DNA of 63,337 nucleotides from Flavobacteriales bacterium. GTDB lineage: Bacteria > Bacteroidota > Bacteroidia > Flavobacteriales_D > Crocinitomicaceae. Position numbers and translations under genes: made by a program. The notes beneath the pieces are model-generated. The model did no database searches, was not told where the DNA came from, and worked only from the letters and a program-made list of their open reading frames with translations. Shown one piece after another: positions 9,498 through 18,033 of this stretch. Position 1 is the stretch's first letter. Each line of letters opens with the position of its first letter. The stretch is taken from contig JAKSBJ010000130.1 of assembly GCA_022361195.1 (NCBI GenBank), forward strand, positions 1-63,337, given 5' to 3'.

Positions 9498-12400
9498 TTG
9501 AAACACCTATACTTCCTATTTTTACTCTTCTTAAACTTCTCAATCTACAGTCAACACTCCAATTATACTAAGGATTCACTTTATTATTATGATCGAATAT
9601 TAAAATCCTTTAATGACAATTGTTTTGAGGTTTGGAAACGGGGAAAGTATGGAATTGTAGACCAAAAAGGAAATGAAATTTTGCCGTGTATCTATGATCA
9701 TTTCTCGCACTACAATCAATATCACCCCTTTTATCAATTGGGATTTATTACTGCTCAAAAAGGAGACTCCATTTACTTATTTGATCAAAATTATGATTTG
9801 TTAATTCCTGAGGCGCATGATTTTTATTGTGCATTAGATTATAGCAATGTGCTCATTATTGGGAAAGATCAAAATATTGGTGTATTTCAAAAAGGAAAAG
9901 GAATTGTTCTTCCCGTGGAATACGAAGACGCCATGCACATAAACGGGCATTATTGCTTGATAAATAACAATGGGGATATTGAGATTCACAATTTTGAACT
10001 GGAAGAGTCCTTACTTCCTTACAAAATCATTAGCCGTAACCGGAATTTGTTTTGGGATGATAGATACAGTAGCGAAGATGAACGTTTAATTATTTTAGCT
10101 GAAAAGGATGGGCAGTATGGTATTTTAGGCGCTGACTTCACTCCTATTCTAGATTTCAAATATGATAGAGAAGAAATTGACTTAAAAGGGCATCTCGTTT
10201 ATTACAAAGAAAATGAACAATGGTTTTGCCTTAAACAGGAACTAGACCTATCCTTTCAAAAGAAAAAAGTCAGTAATTATAACCTCATTCCTACAATCTC
10301 TTTTGATGCGAAACTAGAGATTGTTTCAGAAAACCAGAAGTACGGAGTAATAGACCAGTACGGCACTATAATTATTCCCTTAAAATACAGTAAAATTGAG
10401 TGGATAACAAAAGGTTATCAATCCTACTTTGCGGTTCAAAAAGGAGCAAAAAAAGCTTTGTTTAGTTCTGACGGAGAACAATTATCTTCCTTTTCATATG
10501 AGCATATCTTACCTTTTCAAAAAGACTTTTTCATGGTTGGTTCCAAGGACCAATATGGTATTATTAACGCTGAAGGAAAACTAATTGTACCAATAAAGCA
10601 TGACCATTTCTCATATACCAGACTAGATTATTTCACTAGCAAAAAAGGGGGCAAAACTGCTATAGTTTCTGAAGACGGTAAGGTTCTTCAAAAACCAAAA
10701 CTTATCACTCAAATTCGTAAAGAAAAATGGCCTTCTGCGCCTTACGCCTATGCATTTCAACATTATTTAACCGATGCTGGAGACACTATTACGGTTAACA
10801 CAAAAGGAACCGAAATTATCCCTGCTTTGTATGATGAACTGATCTTTCATCCCGAATTTGAAAGGTCTTTTGATTATCGAATCATGCATGGGTATTACCT
10901 GGTCAAGAAAGATGGGAAGTTCGGTGTGATCAGTAATGAAAAAGAGATCATTCCTCCTATCTACGATTATATTGATGATAAGGAGTTTTATTTAGATACT
11001 CTCTTCCCGTTTAAACGAGAGGGAAAAACGGGTTATTTAGCCATGACTGATTTTACGGAACGATTCTATGGTGACTACAATGAATGTCAAAACTTTATTG
11101 GCTATTATGCCATTGTTAAGAAAGATGACAAACTAGGACTTTTAGACCGGTATGGTAAGGAAGTTTTAGCTCCTCAGTTTTCAGAAATTGGTTTAAATCT
11201 TGACACATACCGTCATCACCTCATGCCAGTAAGAGATTCAGAAAACGGAATGGTCGGTTTGTTCAATGGGAACAAAAAGCAATTTGTAATTCCTCCTCGC
11301 TTTGAAAAAATAATTGAAGTAGATAGAAGTCAATATAATTATCAGGCTGCCTATGATATAAAAACTGATTCAACATTTATTTTTGATCTCAAGAACAATG
11401 GCAATATTCTCTTTGGAATAAAAGGGAATCCTTATCATATCTCTTTTTACACCCATGATGAGTCACCCTATTTTCTAGCTTTCTATAATCCTGGAAATAA
11501 TGAACGTTACTGCTATAACTTAAACGGGGAAGAAATCGATTTACCACCTTATAATAATCACGATAACCGAGGAATAAGACCAACAAAACCTTCTTTAAAT
11601 AAAGAGGAAAACATTTTGAGTCAATATGATTATTTAGAGACAGTTCAATATAGCAGCATTCATCCTATTCTCGCCCCTGAAGAACTTTATATTGCTGGCA
11701 AAAATGACATCTACGGACTTATAACTGAGTCTAATAAAGTTACAATTCCGTTCGATTATCAAAAAATAATACCACTACAAAACGGTTTTGTACAGGTTCA
11801 AAAAGGTGATAAAGTAGGTTGGCTTACCAAATTTGACAAAGAGATCGTTCCAAGTGAATATGACAATATCTACTCTCATCAAAGCACCGGTTATAGTTAT
11901 TTGACCTATGACACGCTTTATTGGACGGTGAAAGATGGTAAAAGCGGATTGATAAATGACCTTGGAAAAACTAAAATTCCTCCTATCTATGATGAACTCT
12001 CAAACAAATTCAAAGGTTTAACGGCTCAGCAGCATCACTTAAAAAATCAATTACAATGGCTAATGCAAATAGATGATTACCCAGATTTTTGTGATGGAAG
12101 TTTTGATGAAAATCAGAAATTATATCAATCCTATGAAGAAAGTTTGGCTTCGTTGGAAATACTTGTCCAGGAGGCAGAAAGTAAGCCTGTAATGCCAGTC
12201 AGAAAAGATGACAAATGGGGATTAATTAATCTCAATAATGAAACGATACTGCCTTTTGAATATACTTCTATTAAAATGCTTAGTGGAACGATCGTTCAGC
12301 TAGAAAAAACGGGCACCTATACTTTCTATGACCTTTATAAGAAGCAACAACTGCCTTTTGAATGTGATTCTATTTTCCCAATGAACATTTCTGGCTATAA

Positions 12401-13154
12401 TGCTCATAGTCGATTTGATCGTGATGAATTTCTAATTTTTCGATCGACTAATGGCAAGTTCGGACTCATAAATCCATTTAACGGTAAATACCTAGATCCC
12501 ACTTTTGATGCCTTAGAGCAAACCTTCTTTTGGCCTGAGGTTGGTGATATTACTTTCTTTGCTGATGAAGAAATTTCGACCATGTACGAGATATTCCAAA
12601 AAAGTACGGATGCGCAGCATAGCAATGAGATCATTCGATTTAGACAAAATGATGAGTATGGGATAATTCACCTTAAGTCCATGGAAATTATTACAAAAAA
12701 AACCTATAAAAAAATTAGGATCGACATAGAGGAACAATATCAGCAAACATTAATAATACTGGATAACCAAAGAGTTTTTCTTCTGAACGAAGGACGTTTA
12801 TCTTCCAAATATAAATTAGGCTATACATTAAAGAGCTATAAAACTAACTATTATGCTAATGCACCTATTTATTTCTTTATCCAGGAGAATGGTCAATATG
12901 GTATTTGTGATAAAGATGAAAATCTCATAATTCCAATTGAATACACGGGAGTAAGTAGTGCTTTGATTTGGGATGACCATTCCAATCAATTTATCATGGA
13001 AAAAGAAGCGAAATGGGGACTAATTAATGAAAAAAATCAAGTACTAATTCCTTTTGAATACGACCAAATAGAAATTAGTGAAGAATCTGATGGGTTTTGG
13101 TATAAACTGACATTAGGAGAAAAATCAATTTACAAGCACTTCACAAATCTTTAA
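9498..13154 (+). CDS. Large WG repeat protein, secreted, TTG start
   Basis: The product has 1218 residues. The signal peptide MKHLYFLFLLFLNFSIYSQ begins at a TTG. A TAA lies five codons upstream in frame (9483-9485) and no ATG or GTG occurs before the leader, so TTG is the only standard start that keeps the signal peptide. At least twelve WG units span the protein, for example GKYGIVDQKGNEILPCIYD near the N-terminus and AKWGLINEKNQVLIPFEYD near the C-terminus. There is no lipobox and no T9SS sorting domain. It probably folds as a long stack or propeller of beta modules in the envelope. The weak start codon suggests low translation. Confidence 0.87.
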   Translation: MKHLYFLFLLFLNFSIYSQHSNYTKDSLYYYDRILKSFNDNCFEVWKRGKYGIVDQKGNEILPCIYDHFSHYNQYHPFYQLGFITAQKGDSIYLFDQNYDLLIPEAHDFYCALDYSNVLIIGKDQNIGVFQKGKGIVLPVEYEDAMHINGHYCLINNNGDIEIHNFELEESLLPYKIISRNRNLFWDDRYSSEDERLIILAEKDGQYGILGADFTPILDFKYDREEIDLKGHLVYYKENEQWFCLKQELDLSFQKKKVSNYNLIPTISFDAKLEIVSENQKYGVIDQYGTIIIPLKYSKIEWITKGYQSYFAVQKGAKKALFSSDGEQLSSFSYEHILPFQKDFFMVGSKDQYGIINAEGKLIVPIKHDHFSYTRLDYFTSKKGGKTAIVSEDGKVLQKPKLITQIRKEKWPSAPYAYAFQHYLTDAGDTITVNTKGTEIIPALYDELIFHPEFERSFDYRIMHGYYLVKKDGKFGVISNEKEIIPPIYDYIDDKEFYLDTLFPFKREGKTGYLAMTDFTERFYGDYNECQNFIGYYAIVKKDDKLGLLDRYGKEVLAPQFSEIGLNLDTYRHHLMPVRDSENGMVGLFNGNKKQFVIPPRFEKIIEVDRSQYNYQAAYDIKTDSTFIFDLKNNGNILFGIKGNPYHISFYTHDESPYFLAFYNPGNNERYCYNLNGEEIDLPPYNNHDNRGIRPTKPSLNKEENILSQYDYLETVQYSSIHPILAPEELYIAGKNDIYGLITESNKVTIPFDYQKIIPLQNGFVQVQKGDKVGWLTKFDKEIVPSEYDNIYSHQSTGYSYLTYDTLYWTVKDGKSGLINDLGKTKIPPIYDELSNKFKGLTAQQHHLKNQLQWLMQIDDYPDFCDGSFDENQKLYQSYEESLASLEILVQEAESKPVMPVRKDDKWGLINLNNETILPFEYTSIKMLSGTIVQLEKTGTYTFYDLYKKQQLPFECDSIFPMNISGYNAHSRFDRDEFLIFRSTNGKFGLINPFNGKYLDPTFDALEQTFFWPEVGDITFFADEEISTMYEIFQKSTDAQHSNEIIRFRQNDEYGIIHLKSMEIITKKTYKKIRIDIEEQYQQTLIILDNQRVFLLNEGRLSSKYKLGYTLKSYKTNYYANAPIYFFIQENGQYGICDKDENLIIPIEYTGVSSALIWDDHSNQFIMEKEAKWGLINEKNQVLIPFEYDQIEISEESDGFWYKLTLGEKSIYKHFTNL

Positions 13155-13158
13155 ACAC

Positions 13159-14448
13159 CTACTCTTTCACCAACTTAAATTGTTGTTGATCAATACTAAG
13201 AATATAAACTCCTGCTGGCAAATTCGAGATATTAATTCCATTAGTTAAAGTGGTAAAAGCAACCTCTTTCCCCTGCAAATCGGTCAATTCCACTTGTTCC
13301 AGTTCAGAGGATGGAATTTGAACAAAACCATTGGTTGGATTTGGATAAATTTCAACTTTACTTTGTGTTGTTTCCTCGATATTTAAAGCGACATAAAAAG
13401 GCTGTTGTTGCGTAATACAATGAACCATTCCTCCATATTCGTAAATATTACGAACATCAATTCCTACCACTGTTTTATCGGGATGAACGCTACTTAAAAT
13501 ACTAATTGCAACGGCATCACTTGGATCATCATAGGTTGGTACCAAAACCACTTCATTGGCAATGTAATAGTTCACATAAGATCCTTTGTAGCCTAAATCG
13601 GTACCATAGGTGGTCGTTACGTTGTTTTGTGTTAAAGGAACAATAATAAAGTCATAAAGTACTCCTGCAGTATCAGTAGCATTGAATAAGACCTCTTGAT
13701 CAGAAGCTGTTACTTCCCAATAAGTCAAATCTTCCGGACTCATGGTAATAATTGTACTATCATTCGCAAAACGAGCAAAACCATCAATATGCTGGTCAGT
13801 TAATTCTAAACCATAAACACCATCCAACCATATTACTTGGGTGATGCCCATATACTGGTAAAAGTAGTCCTCTATTTCAGCTTCTGTCAAATCAGGATTT
13901 CGACTGGAATGAGTAACTGAACTTCGAGTGGCCATTAATGTTCCATTCCCATCTTGCTCAATAGCACCACCTTCTAAGACCATTGCACCTAGATCTACAA
14001 CAGGAACACCTAAATCATCTCCAATTAAAGGAGGTACGGCATCGCAATTTGAAAAAGGAGTGTCCATTCCCCAACCATTAAATCCCCAATCTAACAAAGC
14101 CAAATTATCGTTCGTATCCAACACAAACATTGGACCGTTATCTCTCACCCATACATCGTCATTAGGATAAACATAAAAGCCCAGATTTGTAAACGGAATA
14201 TCCTCATCGGACAAAACATCCTGAATTCTTTCTAGCTCAAAACTATCCACCGCTACAATATGCACTTTTTCCCCACTCTGTAAAGCGTCTGTCATGGCTA
14301 TCCAGCTAGATTCGACGTCGTCCACATAAAAAGGGCCATAAAGGTTATTATGCGGCCATTGTAACCAGGTACCTTCATGTAATTCATGCTCGGCCGGCAT
14401 GTGGTATTGGATTTGGGTTATTCCACCAAAAGAAATTAAGGTTAACAC
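13159..14448 (-). CDS. Agmatine deiminase/peptidylarginine deiminase (PAD_porph) family protein with T9SS sorting domain
   Basis: The product has 429 residues from a GTG at 14448. The catalytic domain, about residues 14-350, has EGTWLQWPHNN, VWVRDNGPMFVLD, DWGFNGWG, VLEGGAIEQDGNGTL, the His motif DQHIDGFARF and Cys344 in MVHCITQQQP. All expected guanidino-group hydrolase residues are present, so it should turn arginine-type guanidino groups into citrulline or carbamoyl products and ammonia. The last 70 residues are a T9SS sorting domain (IYPNPTNGFVQIP, NLPAGVYILSI). Secretion with a T9SS domain resembles P. gingivalis PPAD. The leader is unusual: hydrophobic codons continue upstream of the GTG in frame, but no ATG, GTG or TTG is found before the stop, so the true start may be a rare codon. 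Confidence 0.85.
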   Translation of the reverse strand: MLTLISFGGITQIQYHMPAEHELHEGTWLQWPHNNLYGPFYVDDVESSWIAMTDALQSGEKVHIVAVDSFELERIQDVLSDEDIPFTNLGFYVYPNDDVWVRDNGPMFVLDTNDNLALLDWGFNGWGMDTPFSNCDAVPPLIGDDLGVPVVDLGAMVLEGGAIEQDGNGTLMATRSSVTHSSRNPDLTEAEIEDYFYQYMGITQVIWLDGVYGLELTDQHIDGFARFANDSTIITMSPEDLTYWEVTASDQEVLFNATDTAGVLYDFIIVPLTQNNVTTTYGTDLGYKGSYVNYYIANEVVLVPTYDDPSDAVAISILSSVHPDKTVVGIDVRNIYEYGGMVHCITQQQPFYVALNIEETTQSKVEIYPNPTNGFVQIPSSELEQVELTDLQGKEVAFTTLTNGINISNLPAGVYILSIDQQQFKLVKE

Positions 14449-14534
14449 AAAGAATATGAGGCTTTTTACAGAATAAAAATAAGGTTTTGAATTTAAGTCG
14501 ATTCAAAACAAGCCCTCCTCTATTCCATTAGCCC

Positions 14535-15680
14535 TTATTTCATTAAGTTTCCAAAATGATCCTCGGCTTTTTCCTGTAGTTCCTCATTAGCATTTTCAAC
14601 AGTAAAGGCATCAATCAACTCCTGTGGCACATTACGACAATGGAGATAATGTTTTAAATCATCCAGGTTATCTTCATGAATATAGCCTTCTTCCATTTCT
14701 ACAAAATAGTATTCTTTAAATGGTTTGGTGTACACATAACCATCACAATATTGATCTAGCCTAAAATCGGGATACCCTTTGATGTAGTAGCCATCATCAC
14801 TCGTCAATTCACCAAAAGGTGTTCCAACAACATCAAATCCAACGGGCTTATTTTCAAACTGTATCATAATTGAATCAATAACACCGTTTACCGGTCGTAC
14901 CATTGGTTCTCCCCATCCATTGGCAGACCTCCACGCTCCATGTAGGTATATATTAAAGGTCTTTCCAACTAAAGAATCCTCAATAATGTTCCCCATTCGT
15001 TTGCTTTGATAACCTAAAAGTGTATCATTCGCAAAATCGTAAAGCGGTTGATGATATTTTGTAAAAGCATGATGATTTCCCGAATAAATCAATGCCTTTT
15101 CATCCTTTTCAACAAATTCTTTAAAAATAACATCTGCCATATGCTGGTCCGGATCTACCTCACTCCAGGCTCCACCTTCTTTACAAGGATCATAATGCGG
15201 CATTAGATTTACAACTCTAAACATTGGTTTACCCTCTTCTTTGGCTTTTTGATTCACTTGCCACGCTACCTCATAAATATCAATGTATTCTTTATATCCC
15301 CAATCAGGACTAGATTTAAACATGATTTCTCTGGCCAAATCACGGTCAAACTTTTCCAGAACCAATAAAGAATCTACTAAATGCTGATCGCGATAATCGG
15401 CGAACTCAATTCCTAAATTGTAAATCTCCTTATCATGCAGTTTTGGAATCACATCTAAAATTAACTGAACATCGTGTTGTACACGATGGTATTCACCAAC
15501 AAAAACGTAATCATGAGCTTCAAATTTAGAGGTGACATAGTCAGAGGGAGATTGCCAGTTTTCTTCCAGGTACTGAATCAATGGATCTTTATCTTCTGTA
15601 ACTTCTTGGCTTGTTGGTTGATTTTGGCAATTCGTAAATAAAAAAGGAATAGAGAGTATAAATAGAATGTTATTTTTCAT
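14535..15680 (-). CDS. ChaN/Tiki-like putative lipoprotein
   Basis: The product has 381 residues. The leader MKNNILFILSIPFLFTNC ends in a lipobox-like FTNC. The N-terminal domain contains YVFVGEYHRVQHDVQLILD and YNLGIEFADYRDQHLVDSLL, and later ALIYSGNHHAFTKYHQP. The spaced GExH, E and GxxHA motifs match the Tiki/TraB/ChaN metal-dependent hydrolase superfamily, in which two such motifs build a metal or haem site. An erythromycin-esterase-like fold is related and possible. The substrate is unknown. The gene lies 86 bases upstream of the deiminase gene on the same strand. Confidence 0.55.
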   Translation of the reverse strand: MKNNILFILSIPFLFTNCQNQPTSQEVTEDKDPLIQYLEENWQSPSDYVTSKFEAHDYVFVGEYHRVQHDVQLILDVIPKLHDKEIYNLGIEFADYRDQHLVDSLLVLEKFDRDLAREIMFKSSPDWGYKEYIDIYEVAWQVNQKAKEEGKPMFRVVNLMPHYDPCKEGGAWSEVDPDQHMADVIFKEFVEKDEKALIYSGNHHAFTKYHQPLYDFANDTLLGYQSKRMGNIIEDSLVGKTFNIYLHGAWRSANGWGEPMVRPVNGVIDSIMIQFENKPVGFDVVGTPFGELTSDDGYYIKGYPDFRLDQYCDGYVYTKPFKEYYFVEMEEGYIHEDNLDDLKHYLHCRNVPQELIDAFTVENANEELQEKAEDHFGNLMK

Positions 15681-15867
15681 TGAATGAGTCTGTTTTGTGT
15701 ACCGTTGTTTGTATTGAAAATAATTCAGCTAAGCTATTTAATTTATTCTGATTGAAAAATGATACTCATCAACTTAACAATTCGCTGATTCATTAAGGGC
15801 TTGATGAAGTTAAGTGTAACTTTTAGAATCGATGTTTGTTTGATCTATTACGGTAACCTTCTATCAT

Positions 15868-16638
15868 ATGTTAAAATCTACCTTCTTACTATTTGCCATA
15901 TGCGCTTCTTCATTGATTTGGTCACAAACTCATTCTAAGGATAAAAAATTCTCCATTGGCCTTAATTTTTCGCCCAATCTTTGTTTTAGAACGCTTCCTG
16001 TTGAAGATACGCTGAATAGTTATTTAAATTCCCATTATCAGGATTTAAGAAACCTAAGAGAAAAACGAAAATGGGGATTTTGTTCGGGGATTGACATAAA
16101 ATGGTGGATGAGCCAACATTTTAGCTTAAAAAGTGGCTTATTCTATGCCAATGATGGCTATCAGGCAAGAGATATTTATTGGCAAGATGATCAGGGCATT
16201 TATAATGAAGGACGATCAGATATTCGCTACAATTTTCATTTCGTCAAAGTTCCCATCAAGATCGAATTCAACCAATCCATTAAAAAGTTTAATTTTTATA
16301 TCTCTATGGGACTTTCGGTAGATTATCTTCTTAAAAATCAAATGAGAGTAGAGCTTGATTATTATGATCACATTCCAAAAGAAAAGGAAACTTTCTTTTT
16401 AGATCGTTCCAACGAACCATTTTGGCTATATCCTGGAGATGCACCAACAACAACTTCTAAATGGTATTTATCCAGTCTTGCCAGTTTTGGAATTGAATAC
16501 AACCTAACTCCTTCTTTAGGAATACGTTTAGAACCTAATATTTCGTACGGAGTAAGCTCTACTTTTGAGGCTCCAATTAAAGAGTATTTATATTCAGGAG
16601 GAGTTAATTTTGGAATTGTTTATACCTTCCTCGATTAA
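15868..16638 (+). CDS. Outer-membrane beta-barrel protein (PorT-like)
   Basis: The product has 256 residues. The signal peptide MLKSTFLLFAICASSLIWSQ is followed by alternating amphipathic strands (FSIGLNFSPNLCFRTLP, FSLKSGLFYANDGYQA, NFHFVKVPIKIEFNQS, FNFYISMGLSVDYLL, SLGIRLEPNISYGVS) ending in VNFGIVYTFLD with a terminal strand typical of outer-membrane barrels. It most resembles the small 8-strand PorT/OmpW-type barrels of Bacteroidota. The next gene follows by 21 bases. Function unknown. Confidence 0.8.
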   Translation: MLKSTFLLFAICASSLIWSQTHSKDKKFSIGLNFSPNLCFRTLPVEDTLNSYLNSHYQDLRNLREKRKWGFCSGIDIKWWMSQHFSLKSGLFYANDGYQARDIYWQDDQGIYNEGRSDIRYNFHFVKVPIKIEFNQSIKKFNFYISMGLSVDYLLKNQMRVELDYYDHIPKEKETFFLDRSNEPFWLYPGDAPTTTSKWYLSSLASFGIEYNLTPSLGIRLEPNISYGVSSTFEAPIKEYLYSGGVNFGIVYTFLD

Positions 16639-16659
16639 AATTCTTACAAACTCAGCTAA

Positions 16660-17190
16660 ATGATACGTCTTTTGTTTCTCAGTTTTTCTTTGCTTTTTGC
16701 CTTTAGCGCTATCAGTCAAAGTGATACCTTAAACGACGAAGAACTCATTGCCATTTTCGAAGAAATTAATGAATCAGACGCGAGTCATATGAAAGAACCT
16801 GAGATTCGGGAACAAATCTTTATAGAAAACTTTAAAACCATTGTAAAAATTACCAAAGCGCAAGGTTTTCCGCAACTGCAAGAGCATTATCGCAAAAAGA
16901 AAATCCGAAACTGCATTATTAATGGAAGTAGAATAACTTTCATTCACATTCTCCAAAGCCAACCTAAAATGCTCCTTAATGAGGAAATGATTGAGCTTTT
17001 TGGCAAGGAAATTAAAAGCGATAGACTGGATAATTCAATTTTAGAAACCGCCTTATTTGCTTTTAAATATGACCATGATGTCGGTCGTACCGACAATCAA
17101 TGGGATGAAGAAATTCAACAGCAATTTAATTTAGCACTAGAAGCATGGGATATCGACATTAACGACAGTCCATACTCCAAAGCGAATTAA
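16660..17190 (+). CDS. Secreted protein of unknown function
   Basis: The product has 176 residues. The signal peptide MIRLLFLSFSLLFAFSAISQ is followed by an acidic, mainly helical domain (EELIAIFEEINESDASHM, and NEEMIELFGKEIKSDRLD). I recognise no family. It is 21 bases downstream of the beta-barrel gene on the same strand and is probably co-transcribed with it. Confidence 0.7.
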   Translation: MIRLLFLSFSLLFAFSAISQSDTLNDEELIAIFEEINESDASHMKEPEIREQIFIENFKTIVKITKAQGFPQLQEHYRKKKIRNCIINGSRITFIHILQSQPKMLLNEEMIELFGKEIKSDRLDNSILETALFAFKYDHDVGRTDNQWDEEIQQQFNLALEAWDIDINDSPYSKAN

Positions 17191-17205
17191 AATTCTTCTC
17201 CTATT

Positions 17206-18033
17206 TTACATGTGGAACCTAACGGACAATTCCATTCCAATTCCGTTGAAGCGTTTAATGGAATACATCATGTATTGATCCCATTCCTGATTGTAATTAT
17301 CCTCAAGCGTATAAGGGTTATTCCCTACAAAAACGCTTGGAATAGGAATAACACTACTCTGTGTCAAGAAAATATGTCCTACTGGGAAAGTCATTCCCGT
17401 TACAACTGACATGAATTGAGTAATTGGCCATACTCGACCTACTTTCCCTTGAAGAGTTAAAGTTGAAATACTCTTTGTTGTAATATCCGTTGTGGTTGAA
17501 AAAGACTCACCTAAAGCATATTTTTTTACGAAAAATGAACTTTCAGTAGTCTCATTAACCACCGTTCCGTATTCAATAGGCTCTCCTGACTTTACCCAGG
17601 CACGACCATATTGCAACGAAACTCCAATGTATTTCCCAATAGGAGCTAAAGAACCTTTACGGTAATACTTTAGTTCAAATTTTCCTGTAAAATGATTCAC
17701 TTTTGGGGCAGTCAACAAATCCCAGACTCCCATACCATTGGTAAAACGTCCATTATCTTCAAAACCTCTTCCTGAGGAATACTCAACTCCTGCAGAAATT
17801 TCAAGCGTTCGGCTTACCACAAAATTGTAGTTCAAGCCATAATTCAAGTACATATAACGAAGAGGAGAATGTAATTCTCCATCTACAAGCTTATTTTTTC
17901 TACGGATTGAGGGAACTAAATCTGCCTTGATATCAACAGAATGTTTTGCCCCATAATACCCGGTCTGCGCTTCAGCTAAAAACGGAAGCATCATTAATGA
18001 TAATGTTAATACTATACTTCTCATCTTAGTCAT
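17206..18033 (-). CDS. Outer-membrane beta-barrel protein, co-transcribed with an M48 protease
   Basis: The product has 275 residues with a signal peptide ending in FLAEAQ, followed by amphipathic strands (MYLNYGLNYNFVVSRTLEIS, ISAGVEYSSGRGF, GKFELKYYRKG, YIGVSLQYGRAW, VGRVWPITQFMSVVTGMTF) and a C-terminal strand ending GMELSVRFHM, typical of an outer-membrane protein. Its start overlaps the end of the M48 gene by 8 bases; a second ATG at 18024 lies just past that stop and is an alternative. The overlap suggests translational coupling to the protease. Confidence 0.78.
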   Translation of the reverse strand: MTKMRSIVLTLSLMMLPFLAEAQTGYYGAKHSVDIKADLVPSIRRKNKLVDGELHSPLRYMYLNYGLNYNFVVSRTLEISAGVEYSSGRGFEDNGRFTNGMGVWDLLTAPKVNHFTGKFELKYYRKGSLAPIGKYIGVSLQYGRAWVKSGEPIEYGTVVNETTESSFFVKKYALGESFSTTTDITTKSISTLTLQGKVGRVWPITQFMSVVTGMTFPVGHIFLTQSSVIPIPSVFVGNNPYTLEDNYNQEWDQYMMYSIKRFNGIGMELSVRFHM

